From assembly GCA_948567375.1 (NCBI GenBank), contig OX419762.1:2361001-2425000 (forward strand): a DNA stretch of 64,000 nucleotides, given 5' to 3'. Source of the DNA: Lunularia cruciata (lineage: Eukaryota; Streptophyta; Marchantiopsida; Lunulariales; Lunulariaceae). The notes beneath the pieces were generated by a model. The model was not told the origin of the DNA and did no database searches. It was given only the letters and a program-made list of their open reading frames with translations. How positions within the stretch are numbered: the stretch's first letter is position 1; every line of letters starts with the position of its first letter. Below, piece after piece: positions 13,440 to 22,849 of the stretch. The translations under genes and the position numbers were made by a program.

Positions 13440-13800
13440 ATGAAAGCTTTCATGTAAAATGCTCAAAAATAAACTGCAGCAAAAGCATAAGTGCAAAAAA
13501 GTAACCTGCAGCAAAGGCATAAGTGCAAGAAATTGAGAATACCGTACTGCCAATGGACAATAAAGAACGTGAAAATCGAGAGCAGCAAGGCCAACGTGAG
13601 CATGGGTTAGAAAACTTGATGTAAGAGTTCACCAATGAAAAATAATGAAGTAGAGAACAGCAATGCAACCTACAGCGAGAGGCATAGGAGACGTGCTATG
13701 TGTTGTAAGAGCCCGCCAGGGTGCAGTGCGTGGATGCAGCGAGAGGAATAGGAAACTTGCTGTAAGAGCCCACCAGGATACGGTGCGTAGATGAAGATGA
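13440..13800 (-). repeat. Short tandem repeats in the 3' part of the Penelope-like element
   Basis: An approximately 43-bp unit containing CTGCAGCAAARGCATAAGTG recurs at about 13473 and 13507. An unit of about 75 bp containing GCAGCGAGAGGMATAGGA and GTAAGAGCCCRCCAGG recurs between 13672 and 13795. Penelope-like elements often carry partial tandem end repeats (pseudo-LTRs), which these may represent. Confidence 0.5.
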
Positions 13801-15449
13801 AGAACATGGAATGGAGTGGGGGAGGAACATAGGAAACAGTAGAGGTCGAGGCAAGAAGCAGGCAGAGAGCAAAGGGAAAAGACTAGGGAGTGAAAAAGTA
13901 CAGAAATGTGTGGATGTAGCAGGCATTTTGCAAGGGATGTGTTGTAGAAACGGGTAGAAATGTAAGAGTGTAACAAGAGCAAAGCGTAAGAGGACAAGAT
14001 AAAGTATATTACTCCAGCGCTATGGACACTGGAGTCTGACTATGCTAAACAACTGAAGGAAGCAGAAGGCGGCCATAGTAAACCTCCACGATAACACCAA
14101 CAACTTCATCAGTGCCTCACGTAGTGCCGAAGTAGCTGAAAAATTGTCAGTACTCCTTGTCTTGAGTTTTTACTCGAAAACTCATGAGTGCCAAGGCAAA
14201 CTCGGTTGCTTCCAACAGCGCCGCTTGAAGTAATAAACAGCCATCTTTCAGCAGTGCTACATGAAATAATGAACCGCCAGGGGAAGGTTACAGAAATGGA
14301 AGGCTACAAAAATGAACAACTGGAGCTTAAAGTCCTAAAAGAGCAGAAATCAAACTAATGCAGAATGTAGGCATGAACAAAATTGTGAACAAGGGACAGA
14401 AGAAAATAAGATCAAAAGCAAGAGAATGTGAGTGATGTGAGACATTCCTAGAAAATGCCTACAAGGACAAAGTCTATCAGGGTGAGCAGTAAAACCAAAG
14501 AGCAAAGCACAAAGAAACCAAGAGGAGTTAGTAAGAAAACAAAGGAATGAGCCAAGTTAGAAGAGTGCAAAGCTGAGAGCTAGAGAGCAAAGAATAAGGC
14601 AGAACGGACAAGCATGAAAAGGTGGAACTAATGAGGGAACGCACTATGAGCTAAGCAAGAACTATAACCCAAATGAGCAGAAAGCAAAGGAGAAGGAGAG
14701 GGTTTCCGAGGGAAGGATAGCCTCGGGTGCTGAGAGAGGCCTCGGGAACTATGAAGGAAGGGAGAGCCACCAGGCGAGATGGTCACACGTGTGAGATGAT
14801 GCCACATGTCAGCCAAACAACAGCAGGGGTATTCAGTTTGTGTGAGCAGTTGAAAGGCTCAGAACACAGATATTGTGGAGACTAACTCCAGGAGGAATGC
14901 ACTATAACTCACTAGACAGGATAAAGTATACCAAGATTAACTCCAGGAGGGAAAGATGCACTATAACCCAGCAGGTTAGATAGAGTATACCGCTACATAT
15001 CATAGTAGCTATATTACTTATTACTCTACTTGTAATATCAATGTATTCTGATGTATCCTTATCAACGGGAGAAAACAGATATACTGAAACACAAAGTCAT
15101 GTAAGGAGTGTAAGTAACAAGCTGTAATTGAAGACCTACAACTCAAAAATACACCGTTCCGTTCAGGGTAAACTGAAAATGATAGACTGTTCAAAACACA
15201 TACAAGGGAACTACGAAGTAAAACAACAGATGTGAGTTGGGGCAAAAGGGAAGAAAGTGGATAGTCACAAAGCTAAGAATGAGCGATGCATCAAACATGA
15301 GACATGTATATATGTATATGAGAACAGAAACTGTTCTGACCAGTGCCTAAATAAACAGTCAAGAATAAGTCCTAATCAAGCCTATAGTGAAAGCTATAGT
15401 ATGGTAAACAAGCCTATAGTGAAAGCTAATGGTGGGCTTGAACTAAAGC
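13800..15449. other. Non-coding 3' portion of the Penelope-like element
   Basis: A purine-rich plus strand with no recognisable protein. The motif CTCCAGGAGG followed by CACTATAACYCA and AAAGTATACC recurs around 14886-14990. Length and position suggest a long 3' untranslated region, or an older insertion inside the element. Confidence 0.4.
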
Positions 15450-15720
15450 TCACCGCTTGGAAGAAAGAACGAATGTTCTTAAATCTCTATAAATACTAAG
15501 CCCAAGAAAACCATGGTTATCTTTTTCCATTCGTAAGACATAGCAAAAATTTTTCTGGATAGTATGAAGAGGGTAATGTTTAGAGATAAAGCTATTTATA
15601 AGTTTCCTACAAGCTGAAAGGAATGACTTTTTGGAATTACACATCCTTCTGAAAGGAATGACTTTTTGGAATTACACATCCTTTTGAAAGGAATGACTTT
15701 TTGGAATTACACATCCTTCG
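15450..15720 (-). pseudogene. RT thumb remnant of the Penelope-like element, with a triplicated 35-bp block
   Basis: The minus-strand reading RMCNSKKSFLSACRKLINSF, then ISKHYPLHTIQ, resembles the thumb-side region following the catalytic domain of Penelope-like RTs. A 35-bp block (TGAAAGGAATGACTTTTTGG and onward) is present three times, starting at 15614, 15649 and 15684. Because 35 is not divisible by three, this expansion alone breaks the frame. Confidence 0.6.
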
Positions 15721-15915
15721 ATATCTAACACACTCCGATTTTATAATACCTAATTTACATTTAGAGGAAATGTCAGAAAGAACGTGAGGGAGCAAGATTG
15801 TCTTGATTTGAGCAAAGTGAGATAGCTCTTTCTTATCATAGATAGAGACAAAGATATTGAAGTGGTCTTGAGTAATGCAACAGTCAAGATCATCACAATG
15901 AGTGCCAAAATGAGT

Positions 15916-16630
15916 TCAAACTAGCTCACAAGAAAGTCTATGATAGATCTCTCCTCCTCTAGCAACATCCTCCATATGCATAAAATCCTTGAAATGATCA
16001 AGATCCAAGCCAACCACCAGAAGATCATCAACATATCGGCAAACTTGGGATAGGTCGTGCAACAGTGCAACATCATTGGCATCTAATAATCTGCGGATGA
16101 AATCAAGTTCATAGATGAAGAGGTATAGGTTATCCACAAAGACAACACAAGGTATCCCCATAGGAATCCTATCTCTTGATGGAGGAGCTTATTCCCAAAA
16201 GTGATGTAGAGGTTATAAAAAAGAAATAGCATCCAATAGATGAGAGTTTCCTCATCAACAACCATGAATTTGAGCTGTTTTGCCGATTGAGAGATATTCT
16301 TTCTGTTTTAAGCCATCTATATATAAAGTCAAGTTTAGAGGTCTCTACCAGTAACATAGTTTCTCTATTCAACCTGAACCTATAATGGAAGATAGATTTG
16401 ATGAGAGTGGACAGCCTTGTTTTGAGATCGTGAAGGTGGATCTTTGTATAAAGGGTGGTGAAATCAAAACTTTGAAAATTAACTTTTTCCAAGGTGGCAG
16501 GAGTTTGTTGCAAACCAGAGTCTGTGGGAGAAGAGAATCTAATCTTGCGCAGTCTTTGCACCAGCTCCAGTAAAACAAGAACACCAAAAGAGTCGTCCAA
16601 GATCCAGCTAGAATCGACCATCAGCCCCAC
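15916..16630 (-). pseudogene. Reverse transcriptase core, Penelope-like
   Basis: The palm domain that would copy RNA into DNA. Block A is FDFTTLYTKIHLHDL (near 16468), with the FxTLYTxI signature of Penelope-type RTs. The next block, MGIPCVVFVDNLYLFIYEL (16161 onward), corresponds to the MG(T/I)xxAP...LFLxxYE segment. The catalytic motif CRYVDDLLVV has both Asp residues (YVDD at 16035-16024). Two frames are needed, separated near 16165, and a stop follows at about 15916. PQG-type and LINE-type motifs are absent, so this is neither a group II intron nor a LINE. Confidence 0.82.
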
Positions 16631-16692
16631 ACGGAAGAATTCATTCCTCCAGAGGTCGTTTGTAGAAGGTAGCAGTGCTTTGAAGAATGAGC

Positions 16693-18009
16693 TTAACCAG
16701 TGTGAAAGATCAGATAAAGAAGTAGAGTAGCCTGCAGCAATGAACCTAGGAACAACGAGAGACTTATGGAATTTCCAAGCACAGCAGAAGTAAGGGAGTT
16801 TCTCGGAATCCTTGGAAGTGTGAAAGCTTGAGAGGTATTGAAACTGTGGTGAGAGAGTAAGAGATGGGTTTGAGGAATCAATAAGAGTTTATAGGTTGCT
16901 GAAGGAGAATGAAGCTTGTTAAGTAAAGTTTGAATGTAGAAGTGTTTATAGACAAATACAAATTTTTTGGGACACTTGTCCATATAAGTAATAATGAAAT
17001 GGAACTTAAAATGATGAAGAAGTTTTCTATCGTGAGATGAAAGGAAAAGAGGGTCTACAAAATTGAAAGCATCTGCAATGGGAGGGAGGTTGAGTAAAAG
17101 TTGAACTTTTTGTAGAAGGGTGACTTTCCATTGGTCAAAAATGCCTTTGGTGCCCAATATGGCTTCATAGTAAAGAACAAAGTTGCAAATACAAGTTTGA
17201 ATTGCAATGAAAGTAGAGAGGGAGAGGTGGGTGAAATACAAAACTTGGTTCCTCTAGAGAAGAGAAGTGATAGGTTGTAGGAAGGTAAAATCTGAAGCAA
17301 AGTTGTAATGACATGCCCGTGTGAAGGGTTAATGAAACCTGGATGTTGAAGGCAACTGCAAGGAGAAGGAGGAGAGGAAAAGTTGGATAACTTCCGTGAT
17401 AGTGACGCAAAGTTAAAATGTAAACGGCCTAGAGTTTTTCCGTACTTGAAAGCAATGATAGGGATAGTAAATAGAGTACTTGGAGGTAGAGCTTGTAAAA
17501 CTTACAGGTCCCTCAACAAAGATTGCAGGTGAACTTTGTCTATCTCCTTAGAGGTAAAAGGGGAAATGATTAAGGTGGGATGAATGTCTGGAGTTGCTCT
17601 ACGATGCATGAGGTATGGAGACAAGAAGAGAAAAAGGCAATTGAGGAGTGTAGTGATGTCCAACGCAGACCTGAGTAAAACTGCAGAAGGAGTAGTTTTA
17701 AGGAATGATCCTCAGCAAGTTCCACACTCTTAAACGTGCGAGAAAAGAATCAGAGAGGGTATCAAAGTCAAGCATTAAGAAGAGATGAGAAATTTGTTGG
17801 AGGTAATCTCTATAGGCATATCGTCTAGAAAGGGGAAAGTTGGCCGTAGGGGATGTAGAAAGGGGAGAAAGATCCACAATAGAAGAAACATAAGATGTGA
17901 TAGAAGAGAGAAGAAATGAATTTTCTCTTTGATGATGCCTAAGGTCGATGCAAGATGCTCTTCCACTAATATTGTACCCCCTAGGAGCCCAACAGTTGAG
18001 GAGACGGAT
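16693..18009 (-). pseudogene. Linker and RT N-terminal region of the Penelope-like element
   Basis: Between nuclease and palm lie several broken minus-strand frames rich in S, L, F and P. The recognisable block is YMDKCPKKFVFVYKHFYIQT (about 17000-16930), followed by LLNKLHSPSATYKLL. This resembles the conserved DK...FVxVCxxxY segment just upstream of the palm in algal-type Penelope-like RTs. The remainder (17800-17250) is too decayed to align by eye. Confidence 0.6.
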
Positions 18010-18735
18010 TCAAAAAAGCTCCTCCTTGTCTGCAAAATCTTTAAATCGAGTACCTGGTGGTACTTGGACCATAGGGAACAGTCGAAAGCCATGGAATCCA
18101 AATTTGGCCATCACGGCCATCAAGGGAGTAAAGTCAAAAGAAGAAGAACGAAGAACAGAGAGAGACTTTCCAAGGCAACAATGTTGTTGGAATCTTTGAA
18201 ATGCAGAACCCGCTGTTTGGCCCGCATAGCATTTGCCATTATGTAGAGAATAAATGACATATATCACTCCAAAGTCAATTAAGGGATGAAGAGCCAAAAC
18301 ATGCCCTGTATGGCAAAATTTCAAAGCCCTTAACTGCTGTAGAATAGGATCAGGGTCTTTAGAGAAATGACTGGTGAGCAAACGTGTCTTAATTGTGAGC
18401 GAATCAATTCTCCCCGGAGGGAAAGTGAAAGTGTGAGTAAGATTTAGAGTAGAGATGGATCTAAAAGAGATATTGCCATGCAGAGAGGTGCCCATGTGTG
18501 GTGTAAAGAAGAGGTGAGGTACAAGCGAAAGAGTGACGCGTAAGACTATAAATAAATGTTGGGTAGAAAAGTGAGTCATTGAGAAATAGTAAGGCTGACA
18601 TGGAATAGAACACGGAGCTGACGTGTAACCAAATGTGATGCTGATCTGTAACCAAACGTGATGCTGACCTATAACCAAACGTGATGCTGACATGTAACCA
18701 AACCGAAAGATAGGAGTGAATGAAGGCCAAGACAC
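18010..18735 (-). CDS. GIY-YIG endonuclease domain, N-terminal to RT
   Basis: An open frame of about 240 codons. Residues 156-225 form a GIY-YIG nuclease: GVIYVIYSLHNGKCYAGQT supplies the two catalytic strands (GVIYVIY and CYAGQT for GIY...YIG), then QRFQQHCCLGK provides the R/H region, and MAKFGFHGF follows. This domain nicks target DNA during element insertion. A stop separates it from the downstream linker near 18010. Residues 12-40 are made of a 23-bp DNA repeat. The position upstream of RT on the same strand identifies a permuted Penelope-like element. Confidence 0.8.
   Translation of the reverse strand: MSWPSFTPIFRFGYMSASRLVIGQHHVWLQISITFGYTSAPCSIPCQPYYFSMTHFSTQHLFIVLRVTLSLVPHLFFTPHMGTSLHGNISFRSISTLNLTHTFTFPPGRIDSLTIKTRLLTSHFSKDPDPILQQLRALKFCHTGHVLALHPLIDFGVIYVIYSLHNGKCYAGQTAGSAFQRFQQHCCLGKSLSVLRSSSFDFTPLMAVMAKFGFHGFRLFPMVQVPPGTRFKDFADKEELF
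18625..18705 (-). repeat. 23-bp tandem repeat
   Basis: Three and a half copies of a 23-bp unit (RTAACCAAACGTGATGCTGA plus 3 bases), starting at 18625, 18648, 18671 and 18694. It lies inside the N-terminal coding part of the Penelope-like frame. Confidence 0.92.
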
Positions 18736-18876
18736 TTACAAGGTTTGAGGAGGATAGAAGCATGGAGGTGATCAAGGTCCTGAAGTGAAAAATTAATGGG
18801 AGGATCGCATCCTAACGGCATGCATGGTTCAAGAAGGATATACATGCTGAATAGGAATAGTAAAGAGCAGAGGTGG

Positions 18877-18970
18877 CCATAATAGTGGTGCAGGGCTCAA
18901 GGATCTTCAAGTGCGGGAGGTTGCCATAATAGTGGTTCAGGGCTCGAGGGTCTTCAAATGCGGAAGGGCT
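18877..18970 (-). repeat. 47-bp tandem duplication
   Basis: CCATAATAGTGGTKCAGGGC recurs at 18877 and 18924 with the following CTTCAARTGCGG segment. It forms part of the repeat-rich 5' leader of the Penelope-like element. Confidence 0.85.
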
Positions 18971-19059
18971 GATGCAAAAGTGCCAATGGACATTGAATAT
19001 GGAACAAGGTTTGATGGCTAGATGTCTGTGTGCCAACATAAGAGGGCGAGTCACCTCAA

Positions 19060-19900
19060 ACACTTGGACGGTATGATTGACACATAGTGCTCTTGACACC
19101 CAATGCTCGAGGCTAGAGGGTGGGTGTCATAGTGCAGGGTGACAAAGAGATGGATGTCAAAAATCTTGTAGAAAGAGGTCACGGTAGAGAAGAAGTAATG
19201 AACGGCAGGTGAGAAGCAAGGATTCCACAATGCCTTTGGGACTGGAAACAAACCAGCAAGTGAGCAAGTCACCTCAAACACTTGGACAGTATGACTGACA
19301 CACAGTGCTACTGACACCATGTGCTCGGGGCTAGAGAACGGGTGCCACAGTGCAGGTGACAAAGAGATGGATGTCAAAAAAATTTAAGAAAGAGGTCGCG
19401 GTAGAGAAGAAGTTACGAACGGCAGGTGAAGAGCAAGGATTCCACAATTCCTTTGGGACTGTCAACGAACCAACAAGTGAGCGAGCCACCGCAAACACTT
19501 GGACGGTATGACTGACACACAGTGCTACTAACACCCAGTGCTCGGGGCTAGAGGGCTAATGCCACAATGCAGGGTGACAAAGAGATGGATGTCGAAAAAA
19601 TTGGAGAAAGAGGTCGCGGTAGAGAAGGAGTAACGAACGGCAGGTGAGAAGCAAGGATTCCACAATTCCTGTGTGCTACTAACACCCAGTGCTCGAGGCT
19701 AGAGGGCTAATGCTACAATGCAGGGTGACAAAGAGATGGATGTCGAAAAAATTGGAGAAAGAGGTCGCGGTAGAGAAGGAGTAACGAACGGCAGGTGAGA
19801 AGCAAGGATTCCACAATTCCTGTGGAACTGTCAACGAACCAACAAGTGAAGGAGAGAACAGGAGAGTCAAGAAAGGAACAACAAAGTGGTCCACAACCTA
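19060..19900 (-). repeat. About 218-bp tandem repeats in the 5' leader of the Penelope-like element
   Basis: The anchor GATGTCRAAAAA recurs at 19153, 19370, 19588 and 19739, giving periods of 217, 218 and a shortened 151 bp. Units share GTAGAGAAGRAGTWAYGAACG, the GATTCCACAAT block and CACTTGGACRGTATGA. On the minus strand each unit is largely open (for example LWNPCFSPAVRYFFSTATSF). Because the periods are not multiples of three, coding is doubtful. Leader repeats of this type may carry promoter function. Confidence 0.9.
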
Positions 19901-20100
19901 AACCTGAAATCAGCGAAAATAGGAATCATCCTAACGCATTGCAAGGAAATTGAAATGAACTCCATACAAGGAAGTCACATCTGGGAAGGAAAGTGCCAGC
20001 AAGCAAGTGCATAAATCGATTATGACTGAACGAACACTTACCTGTCCTAATCCTAACCTCATTACAATGAAATCCAAATGAACTCCATACAATGAAAACC

Positions 20101-20115
20101 CTATTCTTTATATAT
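20101..20115 (+). repeat. Target-site duplication, right copy
   Basis: CTATTCTTTATATAT, the partner of 13313-13327. Beyond it the repeat-arm homology resumes immediately (TTCATATAAAATTCATCCA, matching the reverse complement of 63668-63690). Confidence 0.82.
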
Positions 20116-20950
20116 GTTCATGGTCGAACTACAGATTCATATAAAATTCATCCACTCCATTCTCGGGTGCCAAATGCAAGTCTCGAAAAAAACATCTATC
20201 AAGGATCCACCAATAATACTATATTAATGCTTACAAATTTGATTGCTCCACATTAAAAGATAATGTTAGGAAAAAGAAGATATTTTTGGCGTAACGGGCG
20301 TGTATTAAATTTTCAATCTTTATATGTTCATTCAAGTACGAGAGAGTCCAAGACGGGCATGGTACGCCTTATAAAGTTGCTTAAAAACGCAAAAACGAAA
20401 AGAAAGAAAAAAAACAAACGTGAAAATCACCCATTATAAAGAGCACTATGGTACGATTAGCATGCACATAATGAAGCAACCCGCCTCCTCTCACATTTCT
20501 CATGATATGTTCTACGCTTAAAAAAGCTAAATCCACATGAGGAACAGGGGTTTTCAGTTTCGGAATTTATAGGAGGTAGTCTGATCCATAAATTTGATGA
20601 CAGGTCTCGTAAAACAAATCAGGAGTATTTAGGAACGTGCCCTTCGGATTTTTTCGGTTTTTATTTGAGTATTTGAGTTTCATTGAACGCTAATGCAATG
20701 GACAGGACACCCTCTCTTGAAGTGATAGTTCTTTCTAGGAGTCCGGACTGCACTATTCTCGGATGTAGGTTCTACCCTTGTTTCTCTTGTCGCTTTACGA
20801 CTCCTTGTCGCTTTAGATTCTATCACCTTTGTTTCTCTTTTATCGGTTTAAATTTGGGAAAATTCAAAGATCTATCTAACATGGGGTCGTTATAGGGGCC
20901 ATTTGGACGTTTTCCTGGGTAATGGTAATTTTCACTCATGCACCATACAG
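20116..20950 (+). repeat. Left inverted-repeat arm, part 2
   Basis: A diverged reverse complement of 62790-63690. Shared landmarks include GTCCAAGACGGGCATGGT, CAACCCGCCTCCTCTCACA, GATGACAGGTCTCG and CCTTTGTTTCTCTT. No long open frame survives in both arms, so this is probably a non-autonomous or fragmentary repeat of unknown class. Confidence 0.8.
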
Positions 20951-21296
20951 AATTTATCAAGATACGATTCCATCCAACGATTAGCAAGAGAACATATTAG
21001 GGGGTCTCAGAAATAGTTTTACTAAGCTCTAAATTGACTAAATTGGTACGGGATGCCATGAAGAAAAAGGACGAAAGAGTCTCCCTCTGGAGTTCTAGCC
21101 AAGTTCCTTATTATTAGCAAACTCAGTAAGAGGTGGTTTGTATAAAATAAAGGATATGGAGTTTTCCGTTGCATTAATTATATAATAGGGTTAATAAAGT
21201 CTTTGGTTTAGGGTGAAGGTGGTCTGAATCGATTGCCGCCCAGTGTAATACTTGATTTTTTAATATGTTAATTTAGGATTAAATGGGATTTTGCCA

Positions 21297-21537
21297 ATTG
21301 TTGCTCATCATTGCTCATTGTTGCTTGTCGTGGCTTGTTGTTGCTGGTCGCTACTCGTCATTGCTTGTCGTTGCTCAAAGCCGCCCGTTGGTGCCCAAAG
21401 CCGCTTGTTGCCGCTGTTAGTCTGCTCATCATTGCTCATAGTCGCTTGATGGTGCCCATAGCCGCTTGTTGGTGCTTGTAGCCACTCGTGCCATTGTTAG
21501 TCTGCTCGTTGCCATTGGTAGCCGCTTGATAGCACTC
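21297..21537 (+). repeat. Degenerate minisatellite of TTGCTYGT-type units
   Basis: About 240 bp built from 9-10-bp units (TTGCTCATCA, TTGCTTGTCG, GCCGCTTGTTG, TGGTGCCCAWA) in irregular higher-order order. It is CpG-rich compared with its surroundings. Confidence 0.8.
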
Positions 21538-22284
21538 GTTAATTTTACATCCAAATGTGAGCCTGCATTGCAATTAGGTTATTGTTTTCCTTTCGCTAAA
21601 TTTTTTTGCTCTTTTGTGGTAAAATTCCTCGAACTTCAATTAATTTCTTGGTTGCTACAAGATGGTGCAAATCATTTATCACACTATCTCACTTGCCACA
21701 CTAATCTAGGGATGAACCACCACACCAATGCAAAACTACAAAACCCACCGGTTTAGTTTACTGCCTTGAGCATTTAAACACAACATTCGCATTTGCAGAT
21801 GATGAATTTGAATTCAAATTGTTGAGTGCAACATTTTGGATCATAAATCACACTCTAAGAGTCACCCACCAAAAATATGCGCAATATCATCTCTTTTGAC
21901 AATCATTTATTTCATTGCGGTAATTTTAAACATCTGGAATATAGTGCCTGATTTTTATAAATGAACGCAAATTGCATGTGACGGACCGAACAAAAATTTA
22001 CAAGGCTTTCATTTATTAACACCTCATCTCCTTACAGAGTTCACTAAAAATAGTTATGAAGTTTGTTCTTTATCCCGTAGACATCCATCAAAACTATTTG
22101 TGAAACCCACTTTTGTCTTCAGTTGTGAATCTACCCTCTCGCAAAGTTTGTAACGTCTTAATCATCTCAATTACTAGAATCCTCGCTCAACCAAAATTAT
22201 CCGGTTGAAGTTGATTTGACTTCCTCCATTGCGTCACAATAAACACAAGATATATTTCCCCGTCAAATGAAATTCAATACTTAC

Positions 22285-22478
22285 CTCGTAACATCCCATC
22301 TTATAATTGTATCAAGATTTACGTGAATATTGTAAACGCAATCCAGAGTTTGCCCCACGTCTACAAATGTTTTTTCCCCATCTCGTAACATCCCATCTTA
22401 TAATTGTATCAAGATTTACGTGAATATTGTAAACAAAATCGAGAGTTTGCCCCACGTCTACAAATGTTTTTCCCTATG
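22285..22478 (+). repeat. 97-bp tandem duplication
   Basis: CTCGTAACATCCCATCTTAT occurs at 22285 and 22382, and the copies remain nearly identical through GTTTGCCCCACGTCTACAAA. The duplication is recent. Confidence 0.95.
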
Positions 22479-22849
22479 AGTTAGTAAACAAGGCTATTGA
22501 CTAGAGTGAGAGGTATTGTAATTACAGTACCTTTTACTGTAATAATAACAGTAACAATATCAATACCAATATCTTTATTTTTCTGTAATTACAGGAAAAA
22601 AATATATTGCAATTAGAGTTCTCTTAGTTATTTTGATAGTAATAGCATAGCAGTAACAATGACACATAGTTTAATGATTAGTAAAGCTCTGGACCACAAT
22701 TATTCCCATATGTAATGCCAACACTTTTTTATATGTGTATAAAAGTAAATGACTTTCTTATGAGTCAGTTCTTCTATTGGAAAATTTACAGATTAATTCC
22801 ATCAAGATTAATTGTTCGATTTATCTTATGTTACATTGGGCCTTGTTGA

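Larger units (their letters stand above)
13328..20100 (-). mobile_element. Penelope-like element with N-terminal GIY-YIG nuclease
   Basis: A 6,773-bp insertion transcribed on the minus strand. Its limits come from comparing the interrupted repeat arm with the intact inverted copy at 63690-63760. From 5' to 3' it contains: 5' tandem repeats (19890-18625), a GIY-YIG nuclease (18270-18060), a long linker with a conserved DKC...KHFY segment (near 16990-16920), RT core blocks (16468-16024, YVDD at 16035-16024), a thumb-like segment (15720-15450), and a 3' region of short repeats without coding. There is no poly-A tail. Nuclease-before-RT is the reverse of classical Penelope elements and matches the permuted clade reported from green algae and protists. 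The frame is broken many times, so this copy is dead. Confidence 0.8.
20951..22849. other. Non-coding region with local repeats
   Basis: Apart from the minisatellite at 21297-21537 and the duplication at 22285-22478, I see no gene here. The short frame at 21466-21756 is largely made from the minisatellite. Confidence 0.5.

Noticed and set aside
18625..18705. CRISPR-like array
   Set aside because: The 23-bp units are directly adjacent without unique spacers and lie in a retroelement frame in a plant-like genome.
15916..18735. Group II intron or LINE reverse transcriptase
   Set aside because: The FxTLYT and YVDD blocks together with a GIY-YIG nuclease point to Penelope-like elements. There is no APE endonuclease, maturase domain or poly-A tail.
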